This document shows positions 53,761-63,450 of a stretch of 64,000 bases of DNA, piece by piece (the stretch's first letter is position 1; every line of letters starts with the position of its first letter). The translations under genes and the position numbers were made by a program. The notes beneath the pieces are model-generated. The model was not told where the DNA came from. It saw only the letters and a program-made list of their open reading frames with translations, and made no database searches. Origin of the DNA: Gloeocapsopsis crepidinum LEGE 06123 (GTDB lineage: Bacteria > Cyanobacteriota > Cyanobacteriia > Cyanobacteriales > Chroococcidiopsidaceae); contig NZ_JADEWN010000025.1 in assembly GCF_015207655.1 (NCBI RefSeq), forward strand, positions 1-64,000, read 5' to 3'.

Positions 53761-55434
53761 ATGTCAGTTGAACTTTGGACGATTGGATTTGTTGCCCTGA
53801 CTTTCGCTTTATATCTTTATATTGGTTGGCTATCGCGCGTTCGCGATAGTTCAGGTTTTTACGTTGCTGGGCAAGGAGTTCCCCCAATTGCAAATGGTGC
53901 AGCAACAGCGGCGGATTGGATGTCGGCAGCTTCGTTTATTTCGATGGCGGGGCTAATTTCCTTTTTGGGTTACGACGGTTCAATTTATTTGATGGGTTGG
54001 ACTGGAGGTTATGTATTATTAGCGTTACTGTTAGCGCCATATCTGCGGAAGTTTGGTAAATATACTGTGCCAGATTTCGTAGGCGATCGCTATTATTCCA
54101 ATGTTGCTCGTTTGGTTGCAGTTGTTGCAGCTTTGTTCGTATCTCTTACCTATGTTGCGGGACAGATGCGCGGTGTCGGTATTGTGTTTAGCCGCTTTTT
54201 GCAGGTAGATATTGCCACGGGTGTCATTATTGGAATGGTGATTGTAGCATTCTTTTCTGTATTGGGAGGTATGAAAGGAATTACCTGGACGCAGGTAGCA
54301 CAATACGTTATCTTGATCGTGGCATTTTTGATTCCGGCATCGGCGATCGCACTTTTACTCACAGGAAACCCAATTCCGCAACTCGCTTTCACTTTTAGCG
54401 ATATCGTTGCAAATTTGAACCAGGTTCAACTCGATCTGGGTTTTCAAGAATATACGCAGCCGTTTGCGAATAAATCACAGTTGGACGTACTGTTCATTAC
54501 GATTGCCTTGATGGTAGGAACTGCTGGATTACCTCACGTCATCGTCCGTTTTTACACAGTTCCTGATGTTCGCGCTGCGCGTTATTCAGCAGGTTGGGCA
54601 TTACTGTTTATCGCCTTGTTGTATACAAGTGCCCCTGCATTAGCAACGTTTGCGCGATATAACCTAATTAATTCTTTGCATAATCAAACCATTGAGGAAG
54701 TCCGTCAGCTTGATTGGGCAAACAAGTGGGAACGAACAAAATTACTGGCATTTGACGATCGAAACAACAACGGGCGGTTTGAATTAACACCCGATTCTGC
54801 AACCAACGAAATTACGATTGATCCTGATATTATTGTGCTTTCTACTCCAGAAGTTGCCAACCTGGCACCGTGGGTGATTGCTATTGTTGCCGCTGGAGGA
54901 TTAGCAGCAGCATTATCTACCGCGTCAGGATTACTCTTAGTGATTTCGAGTTCAGTAGCGCACGATATTTACTATCGTATCCTCAAGCCAGACGCCACAG
55001 AAACACAACGAGTATTTGTTGGGCGAATTATGGTAGGGCTTGCAGTGGCGCTAGCAGGTTACTTCGGCATTAATCCTCCAGGATTTGTCGCGCAGGTTGT
55101 TGCTTTTGCGTTTGGTTTAGCCGCCGCTAGCTTTTTCCCTGTGATTATTCTTGGCATTTTTGATAAACGAACAAACCGTGAAGGTGCGATCGCCGGAATG
55201 GTAACAGGTTTACTCTTTACAATCTTCTATATTGTCGGCGTTAAATTCTCTGGAATGACACCGTGGTTCTTTGGCGTTTCTGCTGAAGGAATTGGTACTT
55301 TGGGCATGATCATTAACTTTATCGTCACCATAGTTGTCTCGCGTTTGACACCACCACCACCACTAGCAGTACAAGAAATGGTTGAAGACTTGCGATCGCC
55401 AGCCGGAGAATTACCTCCTGAAGCTGTGCATTAG
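53761..55434 (+). CDS. Sodium:solute symporter (ActP-like, VC2705 type)
   Basis: 557 residues with 13 hydrophobic helices of the LeuT fold. YVAGQGVPPIANGAATAADWMSAASFISMAGLI near residues 35-68 is the symporter signature, and GTAGLPHVIVRFYTVPDVRAAR the second. Between helices, DDRNNNGRFELTPD (residues 332-345) inserts an EF-hand-like calcium loop. The C-terminus carries Pro-rich sequence. The transporter takes up acetate or another short organic anion with sodium. It is coupled with the DUF4212 gene. The substrate is inferred. Confidence 0.92.
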   Translation: MSVELWTIGFVALTFALYLYIGWLSRVRDSSGFYVAGQGVPPIANGAATAADWMSAASFISMAGLISFLGYDGSIYLMGWTGGYVLLALLLAPYLRKFGKYTVPDFVGDRYYSNVARLVAVVAALFVSLTYVAGQMRGVGIVFSRFLQVDIATGVIIGMVIVAFFSVLGGMKGITWTQVAQYVILIVAFLIPASAIALLLTGNPIPQLAFTFSDIVANLNQVQLDLGFQEYTQPFANKSQLDVLFITIALMVGTAGLPHVIVRFYTVPDVRAARYSAGWALLFIALLYTSAPALATFARYNLINSLHNQTIEEVRQLDWANKWERTKLLAFDDRNNNGRFELTPDSATNEITIDPDIIVLSTPEVANLAPWVIAIVAAGGLAAALSTASGLLLVISSSVAHDIYYRILKPDATETQRVFVGRIMVGLAVALAGYFGINPPGFVAQVVAFAFGLAAASFFPVIILGIFDKRTNREGAIAGMVTGLLFTIFYIVGVKFSGMTPWFFGVSAEGIGTLGMIINFIVTIVVSRLTPPPPLAVQEMVEDLRSPAGELPPEAVH

Positions 55435-55439
55435 GGTAG

Positions 55440-55555
55440 TTGGGTAGGCGGGTAAGAGGGAAAAATAGCAATTAAATCTCTCCCACACTCCTACTCTCCC
55501 ACACTCACACACTCCACTAGGCAATCACTCTTTTTATCTCAATTACCAACTACCC
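55440..55555. repeat. Short tandem repeats between symporter and ridA genes
   Basis: GGGTAGGCGGGTAAGAGG and CTCCCACACTCCTACTCTCCC-type tracts. The convergent ends of the genes leave this as a terminator or spacer. No gene. Confidence 0.6.
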
Positions 55556-55942
55556 CTAAATCACTGCAATACACTCAATCTCTACCAATACATCTTTGGG
55601 TAAACGCGACACCTCGACACAGGCACGGGCAGGGGCGCTAGATTCATCAAAATACTGGCTATACACAGTATTCATTGCCGCAAAATCATTCATATTAGCG
55701 AGAAACACTGTCGTTTTCACAATATCTGAAAACGTTGCACCAGCAGCTTCTAAGATTGCTTTAAGGTTTGCCATAACTTGTGTCGTTTGCTGTGATACAT
55801 CCTCACCCACGATTGTACTTGAGTTTGGATCGAGGGGAATTTGACCGGCAACAAAAATCATTTGACCACTTGCAGCAATAGCTTGATTATATGGTCCTAC
55901 AGGTGCAGGAGCCAGATCAGTACGAACAATTTTCCGTGTCAT
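55556..55942 (-). CDS. ridA: RidA-family reactive intermediate deaminase
   Basis: 128 residues from the ATG at 55942. The frame extends to 56002 but inside the Nudix gene. [29 protein letters not shown] is the signature, with the active-site Arg in [25 protein letters not shown]. It hydrolyses 2-aminoacrylate-type enamines formed by PLP enzymes. It overlaps the Nudix gene by 4 bases (ATGA), so the two are translated together. Confidence 0.95.
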   Translation of the reverse strand: MTRKIVRTDLAPAPVGPYNQAIAASGQMIFVAGQIPLDPNSSTIVGEDVSQQTTQVMANLKAILEAAGATFSDIVKTTVFLANMNDFAAMNTVYSQYFDESSAPARACVEVSRLPKDVLVEIECIAVI

Positions 55943-56391
55943 TGTGTATTTGATTCTGGATAAGATAAACGAGGTCGGATACCATAATGGCGATAACGCC
56001 AATAATCTCGCAAGATGCGATCGTGATCAAAGCAAAGATGCGTTGGCATCCGCCAAGATTCAAAAATCCCCAAGTTCTTTGCATCATCTCCAGCTTGTGG
56101 TTCGCCTGATGCAGTTGCTAAAAACACAACACTAAGTGTATGCTTGCGCGGATCGCGATTTGGATCTGAATACACCTGAAATTGTTCAATAAGTTCTACT
56201 TGCAAGCCTGTTTCTTCTTCAGCTTCGCGTAGCGCTGCAGTCTCTACAGATTCCCCATAGTCAACAAAACCTCCAGGAATTGCCCAACCTAGCGGTGAAT
56301 TGAGACGCTCAATTAATACAATTGGTCGATGCGGTTTATCAACTAACTCAATAATAATATCAACTGTGGGAACGGGATTGCGGTAGTTCAT
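55939..56391 (-). CDS. Nudix hydrolase
   Basis: 150 residues. The Nudix box [24 protein letters not shown] (near residues 41-64) is complete, with all the metal-binding glutamates. [20 protein letters not shown] precedes it. It removes a phosphate group from a nucleoside diphosphate derivative. The gene ends with ATGA shared with ridA, downstream. The exact substrate cannot be read. Confidence 0.93.
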   Translation of the reverse strand: MNYRNPVPTVDIIIELVDKPHRPIVLIERLNSPLGWAIPGGFVDYGESVETAALREAEEETGLQVELIEQFQVYSDPNRDPRKHTLSVVFLATASGEPQAGDDAKNLGIFESWRMPTHLCFDHDRILRDYWRYRHYGIRPRLSYPESNTQ

Positions 56392-56443
56392 TAATTCATA
56401 AGTTTTCTAAGAAAAGATTGCACTAAAGTTCTATTTTCTTCAC

Positions 56444-57232
56444 CTATTGAGAACTCATCAGTGGGTATCCAAGACGTTGTAATTCTACTCCAGCGATCGC
56501 CTCATATTTAACTAGATTTTCGCCCACAAGAATATCTTGCCATTTGAGCTTACTTGTAGTACTACCTGCTTCCAACTTCGGATAATGTTCGACAGGATGT
56601 AATGATATAGCGCGTTCTACATCATCTGGCGTAACAGACAAACCAATAAACTCTGCTATTAAGAGTAGTTGTTCTGCAGTTGATTTTTTTAAATCCTCAT
56701 AGTAAGTAATTTTGTAACTTTCAGGCGATCTTTTTGCCAACCCATCTAGCCAACCTGCTACATGAACGTGCCACTGACAAGGCCAAACATGATTATCAAA
56801 GTAGATATCAATAGGAGGTATATCTGATTTAATTTTTCCTTCTTTCAATTGAAGGTAATAATAAGATAAGAGTGCATCTCTTCCATCTCTAACAACATAG
56901 ATTACTTTTGCAGGTATATCGACAAAAGGAGTATGGCTTTTGACAATGAGCGGTTTTATACTAGGTTTTCTTTTCTTCTCTAATTTATATTTATGAACGT
57001 CAGGTACTGTACTCTCTGTTAACCGCCATCCCCCTCTTTTTTGATGAATTAATGCAGTTAGTAAGCGTCGTAGCCAAGTATTACCAGATCTTGGGAAAGA
57101 TATTAAGTAAGTTTCATGACGAGCCACTCTAGGAAAAAGGTATGGGCGATCGTAGTATGTACCAAGGACTAAACGTTTAATCTTATCATCAAGCGAACTA
57201 TAGGCAGAAAGCGATAATCCACGCGCATACAT
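56444..57232 (-). CDS. Sulfotransferase domain protein
   Basis: 262 residues. YLISFPRSGNTWLRRLLTALI (near 42-62) is the PAPS 5'-phosphosulfate loop and VIYVVRDGRDALLSYYYLQL (near 108-127) the 3'-phosphate site. The C-terminus (LKWQDILVGENLVKYEAIAGVELQRLGY) fits Sulfotransfer_1 proteins. It moves sulfate from PAPS to a sugar or other acceptor. It is followed on the same strand by the Nudix/RidA pair, and another sulfotransferase lies upstream. Acceptor unknown. Confidence 0.9.
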   Translation of the reverse strand: MYARGLSLSAYSSLDDKIKRLVLGTYYDRPYLFPRVARHETYLISFPRSGNTWLRRLLTALIHQKRGGWRLTESTVPDVHKYKLEKKRKPSIKPLIVKSHTPFVDIPAKVIYVVRDGRDALLSYYYLQLKEGKIKSDIPPIDIYFDNHVWPCQWHVHVAGWLDGLAKRSPESYKITYYEDLKKSTAEQLLLIAEFIGLSVTPDDVERAISLHPVEHYPKLEAGSTTSKLKWQDILVGENLVKYEAIAGVELQRLGYPLMSSQ

Positions 57233-57272
57233 ACTCTTTCCTCTGGTGGTTTATAGACCAAATTATTTACAG

Positions 57273-58139
57273 TTATTCGTATTTTAATATTAGGAGTAGA
57301 TCTTTAAACTTCGTATTAAGAAAATCTTGAGTTTCCTGACTTAATTTTTCTTTGTGATCTCCTGGAGTGGCTTTTCTAATATGTTTAAGTTTATTTTCTT
57401 CTACTTGATTACCGCCTCCTTTCATCTCAAATAATGTATTTCTATCTTGCTCATTAATTGAAATTTGAAGGCACTCTCCTAATTGTTTTACCCATAAATC
57501 AAAGTTTTGCATGAAGTCTTCATATCGCAGCCATTGAAGATTTTGAGTTTTAATTAATTTGCAGTACTCATCATACATACGATAAAAGCGATCAGCCCTT
57601 TCAATAACATACTCATCTACTGATTGTTTTTGAATTCTTTCTCGAAACTCTAAAAACTCCTTTTTGCGTTCTTCATCAAGAGGTAATGAATGACTAAACC
57701 CTAAAGAATAGTAGTTTGATACAATAACATCACGCGGGTCTCTTAGCATTAATAAAACACGATAATTTTCTATATTTTTAATAGGAACGTATTTGCGTAG
57801 CGGAGCATACAAAATACCTTGAGGTTGAAAAGCTGTTAAATTTTCTTCTAAAACTTGATACATATCTTGATTAGAATACTGCCATATATAAGACTCAAAG
57901 TTAACTGGAGTTAAATTTAAATATTTTTCATTGAGATACTCAATACATTTATCCATATAAGTAGAAGCACATTTGCGCGTTGTAAAGAAGATCGCGCTTT
58001 TTTCACTGCTTTGAGAAACTTTTTTGCCTTTGAGTAATTGAATCTCATTACTATATTTTTTATTTTTGTTATAGTTAGCTTTGATTTTCTTTAATATAGG
58101 CTCTGGAACAATAGTCTTGATTGCTTGCCGTAAATACAT
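57273..58139 (-). CDS. Sulfotransferase family protein
   Basis: 288 residues. SAIFFTTRKCASTYMDKCIEYL (near 48-69) is a divergent PAPS loop with a TRKCAST variant, and VLLMLRDPRDVIVSNYYSLGF (near 128-148) is the 3'-phosphate site. GDHKEKLSQETQDFLNTKF ends the domain. It is a distant member of the family, AT-rich in base composition, and lies 40 bases upstream of the other sulfotransferase. The two are likely co-transcribed and may add sulfate to two positions of one glycan. Confidence 0.82.
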   Translation of the reverse strand: MYLRQAIKTIVPEPILKKIKANYNKNKKYSNEIQLLKGKKVSQSSEKSAIFFTTRKCASTYMDKCIEYLNEKYLNLTPVNFESYIWQYSNQDMYQVLEENLTAFQPQGILYAPLRKYVPIKNIENYRVLLMLRDPRDVIVSNYYSLGFSHSLPLDEERKKEFLEFRERIQKQSVDEYVIERADRFYRMYDEYCKLIKTQNLQWLRYEDFMQNFDLWVKQLGECLQISINEQDRNTLFEMKGGGNQVEENKLKHIRKATPGDHKEKLSQETQDFLNTKFKDLLLILKYE

Positions 58140-58360
58140 AAATGACGACCTCAGTATAAGTTGAAGTTTTGAAAAATATTATAGAGTTATTCTCAGTGAA
58201 ATTGAGTAAAGCATTGCTATATTAAGCACAAATAATTACTAAGGAACTATAACAAATAGACAAAACAAGATCATTTGGGCTTCACAACCACAGGTAGGTT
58301 TTAAACAAGGATGCAGCATGGTAAATTCATTGCGACTGCTCTTAATAATTTAGACTAAAT

Positions 58361-59869
58361 ATGCCTTTTCCTAGAGCTAGTGGTATGTTGTTACATCCCA
58401 CCTCCTTCCCCAGCAAATTTGGTGTCGGCGATCTTGGCGAATCAGCCTATTCTTTTATTGATTTTTTAGTGCAAAGCGCTCAACAGTTGTGGCAGGTTTT
58501 ACCACTAGGACCTACAGGTTATGGTAACTCTCCTTATGCTGCTTATTCGGCGATGGCAGGTAATCCTCTGTTGATCAGTCCTGAAAGATTAGTAGCGCAG
58601 GGATTACTGACACCGGATGACTTTGTTAATTTATCAGACTTTCCTCACAACAAGGTCGATTTTGACCAAGTTGTACAAACTAAGATTCCTTTACTCAAGA
58701 AAGCCTGCGAAAACTTCAGGACAAAAGCAACATCACAACAGGAAGAATTTAGCCAATTTTGTACTGCTAAAGCCTACTGGTTGGATGATTATGCATTGTT
58801 CATGGCGCTGAAAGATACAAATAAGGGAATGAGTTGGTATCAATGGGAACCAGAAATCGCGCGCCGTCATCCAGAAGCTTTAGTGCGATCGCGCCAACAA
58901 CTCGAAGCAGAAGTTTTTTACCACAAATTTGTGCAGTTTGAGTTTTTCCGTCAGTGGAATGAGCTAAAACATTATGCTAATGAGCATGGTATCGTCATTA
59001 TTGGTGATATACCTATTTATGTAGCACATGATAGTGCTGATGTCTGGGCAAATCCAGAGATTTTTTGTTTGGATGAAGAAACAGGCGAAGTCGCTTTAAT
59101 GGCCGGAGTACCACCAGATTACTTTAGCGATACTGGTCAGTTGTGGGGCAATCCCGTATACAACTGGGAAAAATTACAGCAACTGAATTTTAAGTGGTGG
59201 GTGCAGCGTTTTCAAGCAATCCTTGATTACGTAGATATAATTCGGATTGACCACTTTCGAGGATTTCAAGCTTACTGGGCGGTGCAACAAGGAGAAACGA
59301 CCGCGATGAATGGAGAGTGGATCGAAGCACCAGGAGAAGCGTTATTTCATGCGATTAACGAACAGTTGGGTAAGCTGCCTGTTTTAGCTGAAGATCTAGG
59401 CGTGATTACACCCGAAGTCGAGGCGCTGCGCGATAAGTTTGAATTTCCTGGAATGAAAATTTTGCAGTTTGCTTTTGGTTCAGATGCAGCTAATCCTTTC
59501 TTGCCATTCAATTTTCCACGTAACTGTGTTGTTTATACAGGAACGCATGATAATGATACGACTGTTGGTTGGTTTAATAGTGCTTCCGAGTACGAAAAAG
59601 AAAGACTCTTACGTTATTTGGGTTGTATAAGTTCTGACGGTATTCACTGGGATTTAATTCGTTTAGCTTTGAGTTCAGTAGCAAACCAAGCATTGATTCC
59701 ACTACAAGATTTATTAGGATTGGCTACAGAAGCCAGAATGAACTATCCGAGTAAACCTGAAGGCAACTGGGAATGGCGCTACTCTGCTAGCGATTTGACT
59801 CCAGAGTTAAGCGATCGCCTAAAATCTCTGACAGAATTATGTGGTCGCGCTTCTGTAAGGAGGGAGTAG
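58361..59869 (+). CDS. malQ: 4-alpha-glucanotransferase (amylomaltase)
   Basis: 502 residues, GH77. GMLLHPTSFPSKFGVGDLG opens the protein. IGDIPIYVAHDSADVWANPE, IRIDHFRGFQAYWAV (nucleophile Asp near 297), PVLAEDLGVITPEVEALRD (acid Glu near 344) and TGTHDNDTTVGWF (third Asp near 395) are the family motifs. It transfers glucan segments between alpha-1,4 chains during glycogen metabolism. It is divergent from the sulfotransferase gene, with a 220-base intergenic region carrying its promoter. Confidence 0.97.
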   Translation: MPFPRASGMLLHPTSFPSKFGVGDLGESAYSFIDFLVQSAQQLWQVLPLGPTGYGNSPYAAYSAMAGNPLLISPERLVAQGLLTPDDFVNLSDFPHNKVDFDQVVQTKIPLLKKACENFRTKATSQQEEFSQFCTAKAYWLDDYALFMALKDTNKGMSWYQWEPEIARRHPEALVRSRQQLEAEVFYHKFVQFEFFRQWNELKHYANEHGIVIIGDIPIYVAHDSADVWANPEIFCLDEETGEVALMAGVPPDYFSDTGQLWGNPVYNWEKLQQLNFKWWVQRFQAILDYVDIIRIDHFRGFQAYWAVQQGETTAMNGEWIEAPGEALFHAINEQLGKLPVLAEDLGVITPEVEALRDKFEFPGMKILQFAFGSDAANPFLPFNFPRNCVVYTGTHDNDTTVGWFNSASEYEKERLLRYLGCISSDGIHWDLIRLALSSVANQALIPLQDLLGLATEARMNYPSKPEGNWEWRYSASDLTPELSDRLKSLTELCGRASVRRE

Positions 59870-60017
59870 GAACGTGGAACGAGAGGCGAGTGAATAGTTT
59901 TAGTTTTGAGTTTTAAATTTTGAGTTTTGTTCGCGTAAGCGTGCTGAAGGCAATTATGAAAAGAATTGTTTCATAACTCAACACTCTTGACGAGTAACTT
60001 CTCTGACCTCTCAGAAT

Positions 60018-60794
60018 TCAAAGTCGCCGATTTGCTGCGAAGGTAACTTCTTGCATTTGACCAGGATTGCCTATTTGCTTGGCTTTTTCCTGGTTAAACT
60101 GTACTAGCACGCCGCCTGCATTTTCTGTTCTGAGTGTGAGTTCTTCTTGGGCTTCCCAAGAACGTTGAGTTCCTTGAGGTAAAGTCCCTTCAAACTCAGT
60201 TTTCCCATCAGCAGTAATCCGCAACCACGATTGTGCTTTCAAAGTGACACTAACTCTCACTGGTTTACCGTTCTCAGCATTCTCGACAGTGCTGATAGAC
60301 TTTATCCCTGATTGCTGTATTTGTGTAGATGATAACTGCTTTTTAGTTTGAAGATTACTCGCTTGCATTTCTCCACGAGTTAGTGTGTGAGACAAAGCAT
60401 TTACCGCCCAGAAAACGACAAATAAATATAACAAGTAAAGATGAACTGGTCGTAACTGTGCTGCTGGTAAGATTCGTACTGACGGTTTGAACTGCAATTG
60501 CCGATCTTCTCTAGGAAAGTTGCTAGACAACTCAGCTCCATCTAAACCGAGTGCATTAGCATATTGCTTAATATAACTCTGAATATAAATTGGTTCTGGA
60601 AGTTCTTCCAGACAACCTGCTTCAATTGCCCGCAACAGATGCCGTTGAATCATAGTTTTTGCCTCTGCTCCTTCTAAGGATAAAGCTTGGGCTTGACGAG
60701 CTTGACGCAATTGTGTGCCGACTTCCAGTAATTTTTCTGCGCTTCGTTGTTTGAGCGAAGGTTCAATCTCAATCTTTTTCCTACACCACTTCAT
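60018..60794 (-). CDS. RodZ-like cytoskeletal membrane protein
   Basis: 258 residues. The N-terminal HTH_25 region (VGTQLRQARQAQALSLEGAEAKTMIQRHLLRAIEAGCLEELPEPIYIQSYIKQYANALGLD) is followed by one transmembrane helix (VHLYLLYLFVVFWAVNALS, near 118-136). A periplasmic DUF4115 domain (VSVTLKAQSWLRITADGKTEFEGTLPQGTQRSWEAQEELTLRTENAGGVLVQFNQ) ends the protein. RodZ in other bacteria links MreB filaments to the wall synthesis machinery. It follows the pseudouridine synthase gene by 6 bases on the same strand. Confidence 0.88.
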   Translation of the reverse strand: MKWCRKKIEIEPSLKQRSAEKLLEVGTQLRQARQAQALSLEGAEAKTMIQRHLLRAIEAGCLEELPEPIYIQSYIKQYANALGLDGAELSSNFPREDRQLQFKPSVRILPAAQLRPVHLYLLYLFVVFWAVNALSHTLTRGEMQASNLQTKKQLSSTQIQQSGIKSISTVENAENGKPVRVSVTLKAQSWLRITADGKTEFEGTLPQGTQRSWEAQEELTLRTENAGGVLVQFNQEKAKQIGNPGQMQEVTFAANRRL

Positions 60795-60800
60795 AATTTG

Positions 60801-61574
60801 TCACTCCTTGATTGCACCTGATTCTTCAACACGTAGACGGTTTATTTGAACCCGCAAAAATTGCAGTTCAAAGTCTTTTAAGGGACGATAGCAACCCTCA
60901 GATAAGGGTGGCGGTTGTAATCGAATCAAGCCAATCGCCGTTCGCTGTAACCGATGTACGGGATATCCTAAAGCTTGAGCAATACGTCGGATTTGACGAT
61001 TTCTTCCTTCTTGGAGAATAATTTCTAAGCAAGTATGTATTCGGTTTTGAGCGATCGCATTCACCGTAGCTGGTCGAGTTCTACGACCGTCTAGAATCAC
61101 GCCGCGACGCCATTGTCGCAAAACATCTGCTGGTGGATGTCCTTCCACCCAAACATGATAAGTTTTCGTAATATTATGTCTGGGATGAGTGAGTGCTAGT
61201 GTCAAGTCTCCATCATTGGTTAGGAGTAATGCTCCTGTAGAATCTGCATCCAAACGTCCAACAGGATGAATACCTTGACCGACACGTAATTCTGGTGACA
61301 GGAGATCCATAACAGTGCGGCGTCCTTGGGGATCGTGACGAGTAGAAATAACTCCAGCTGGTTTGTTGAGTAAGAGATAAACTGGTTGCGGACGCGATCG
61401 CAGTTGAATTAGCTTGCCATCAACTGTAATTGCATCAACTTGGGGATCGGCTTTTTGTCCTAACTCAATGACTTTTCCATTGCACTGCACCCGTCCCAGC
61501 CGAATCATCTCTTCTGCTTGTCGCCGTGACGCAACACCCCACTGGGAGAGAATTTTTTGAATTCTTTCCTCCAT
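60801..61574 (-). CDS. RsuA/RluB-type rRNA pseudouridine synthase
   Basis: 257 residues. An S4 RNA-binding domain (RIQKILSQWGVASRRQAEEMIRLGRVQCNGKVI, 4-36) precedes the catalytic domain. VGRLDADSTGALLLTNDGDL (near 101-120) holds the catalytic Asp, and EGRNRQIRRIAQALGYPVHRL (near 197) completes it. It isomerises a uridine of rRNA, in RluB the 23S helix 80-ish position. Cotranscribed with the RodZ-like gene. It could be named rluB, but RsuA/RluB/RluE/RluF are not told apart here. Confidence 0.93.
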   Translation of the reverse strand: MEERIQKILSQWGVASRRQAEEMIRLGRVQCNGKVIELGQKADPQVDAITVDGKLIQLRSRPQPVYLLLNKPAGVISTRHDPQGRRTVMDLLSPELRVGQGIHPVGRLDADSTGALLLTNDGDLTLALTHPRHNITKTYHVWVEGHPPADVLRQWRRGVILDGRRTRPATVNAIAQNRIHTCLEIILQEGRNRQIRRIAQALGYPVHRLQRTAIGLIRLQPPPLSEGCYRPLKDFELQFLRVQINRLRVEESGAIKE

Positions 61575-61690
61575 GATAAAAAAAATTAATCGGTTCTGCC
61601 TATATAAAATTTTGTCATTGTATGTAGTAGATTGTGTACAAATATTAAAGAAAAACTACGGGTTCAATCATAAGAGCTAGAGGCGAGAAC

Positions 61691-62410
61691 GTGGGGAGTC
61701 AAAAGACAGAATTTGAAGCGGAACATAGCAGCCATTCTAAACAAAGTCGGATCATCACCAAAGTGTTGTCACCTGCTGTACGCCTATTGCTGCGATCGCA
61801 AGTTCAGCAAGTCGATCATCTCGATGTTCAAATTTCAGGAGGCGATCGCCAAATTCTCTCAGGTTATATTCCCCAAGTGGCTATTTCGGCGCAAAACGCA
61901 GTTTATCAAGGACTGTATCTCACACAACTGGAAATCGAAGGCAAAAATATTAGAACAAATTTGGGCGGAGTGTTGCGCGGTCAACCATTACGATTACTCG
62001 AACCCATACCAGTTTTCGGCGAAGTGCGCTTGGATGAATCTGACTTAAATGCTTCCTTAAAGTCTCCCTTACTTGCAGAGGCGCTAACTACCTTACTTAA
62101 ATCGTTTCTTCCAGAAAAGAGTATTACGTATGAAGCAGTCCACTGGGAGCAAGTTACGATAGGATGCGATCGCCTGATAATCAAAGGCACAATTGCAAGC
62201 GATCGCCAAATGCCACTTACGCTAGACACGCGATTAGAATTAATTGATGGTCAAACATTAGCGTTAAAAGAACTGCAAATTCACTCCGACACAGAATTAT
62301 TTGATATCGACTATTTTCAGATCGATCTCGGCTCAGAAGTTGCAATTGAGACATTGACTTTAACTTCAGGTCAACTGCTGTGTTGTGGTCGCATCAATGT
62401 TCTTCCTTAA
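61691..62410 (+). CDS. DUF2993 (LmeA-like) lipid-binding protein
   Basis: 239 residues, GTG start at 61691. IITKVLSPAVRLLLRSQVQQVDHLDVQISGGDRQILSGYIPQVAISAQNAVYQGLYLTQLEIEGKNIRTNL is the DUF2993 signature, with the repeated beta segment LALKELQIHSDTELFDIDYFQIDLGSEVAIETLTLTSGQLLCCG at the end. The family includes mycobacterial LmeA and other phospholipid-binding proteins. Here no signal peptide is seen. In cyanobacteria these proteins occur next to housekeeping genes. Its lipid is unknown. Confidence 0.88.
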   Translation: MGSQKTEFEAEHSSHSKQSRIITKVLSPAVRLLLRSQVQQVDHLDVQISGGDRQILSGYIPQVAISAQNAVYQGLYLTQLEIEGKNIRTNLGGVLRGQPLRLLEPIPVFGEVRLDESDLNASLKSPLLAEALTTLLKSFLPEKSITYEAVHWEQVTIGCDRLIIKGTIASDRQMPLTLDTRLELIDGQTLALKELQIHSDTELFDIDYFQIDLGSEVAIETLTLTSGQLLCCGRINVLP

Positions 62411-62817
62411 AATTGGTAACTGGTAATTGGCGAAGCCGCCGCACGCTGCTTGTGGTGTCCCAAGCAGAACGGCGGTCATTGGAAAGAATCTACTATTACC
62501 TATTACCCATTCCCAAACGTTATTTAAGCAACGATCCGATCATTTCCGACATTTGATCCGATCTTTTCCTACTGCCAATAGTGATGGTTTTCTCTAAGCT
62601 AGATGGTATCAGCAATCCATTCAGCGATCGCGATTAGCCTCAAGAACAACAGTCACACAATTGCATTATTCAATTCTACTGAACTGCAACTTGATATTTA
62701 TTTCAGCTTAATAGCTTAATTCCGGCTGCTGTAGTAAGCACGTCGCGGATGGTGTTGTGCTGACAACACTGGCTAGCACATTACATTTAAACCCACTACT
62801 AACAAAACGGCAAAACT
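62411..62817. other. Intergenic region with a strong hairpin
   Basis: About 400 bases. It holds the nested palindrome at 62434-62473 and the promoter of the secreted protein gene. Beyond that I see nothing. Confidence 0.5.
62434..62473. repeat. Nested palindrome
   Basis: CCGCCG...CGGCGG (62434-62439 and 62468-62473) enclosing CTGCTTG...CAAGCAG (62444-62450 and 62459-62465). This GCCGCCGCACGCTGCTTG-type element is a common dispersed hairpin in cyanobacterial genomes. It may terminate the DUF2993 gene. Confidence 0.65.
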
Positions 62818-63318
62818 ATGATTATTTCAGAAAAAATCTCTAAACAGACAAAAGCGATCGTTGGACTAGCAACTTTGATGTCTGCGACAGCAATTACTAC
62901 TAGCCCAGCATGGGCTGATTCATACAAAGCATTCCCAGGTAGTATGTGTCAGCACTCAACTTCTACTGATCTTCCAAAACTGGTTCGAGGACCAAATTAC
63001 ATATATAACTCTAGTACTTCGTATGCATATGTAGCTTGTCCCATGGTTCGGGGAGCCCCTGGAGACGATGAAGGTACTACGACTGGACCTTATACGACTG
63101 TTTATGTACTTAAAAATTACAACAATCAGACAGTGACTTGCACTCTTTCAGGTTACTGGTCAGATAGCGGTGGTGCAAGTAGTCAGAGTGCAAGTACAAG
63201 TACTCATGGAATGTCATCCATGAGTACCGCGAGAGTTGCTAAAAGGAATATTTATGGACTTTTTTGCAGTTTAGCGCCACATAGTGGGATTTACAGTTAT
63301 TACTCGTTCTTCAAGTGA
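62818..63318 (+). CDS. Small secreted cysteine-containing hypothetical protein
   Basis: 166 residues. The N-terminus AIVGLATLMSATAITTSPAWA|DS is a signal peptide with an AxA cleavage site near residue 33. The mature part has four Cys (MCQHS, VACPM, VTCTLS, LFCSLAP), probably forming two disulfides, and many Ser/Thr/Tyr residues with aromatic strands. KAFPGSMCQHSTSTDLPKLVRGPNYIYN is its start. No domain is recognised, but the pattern fits a small extracellular beta protein. It stands alone with its own promoter region. Confidence 0.72.
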   Translation: MIISEKISKQTKAIVGLATLMSATAITTSPAWADSYKAFPGSMCQHSTSTDLPKLVRGPNYIYNSSTSYAYVACPMVRGAPGDDEGTTTGPYTTVYVLKNYNNQTVTCTLSGYWSDSGGASSQSASTSTHGMSSMSTARVAKRNIYGLFCSLAPHSGIYSYYSFFK

Positions 63319-63450
63319 GCGTGTTCATATCAAATTGCTTTTGACGCACAAACACAGGGACATAAAGGAAAGTTGCATAACATCTATTTATTCCCTACTC
63401 AACAAATATTGAAGATTTTGTAAAACAAGCACCTAAAACTAAGAGTAAAT

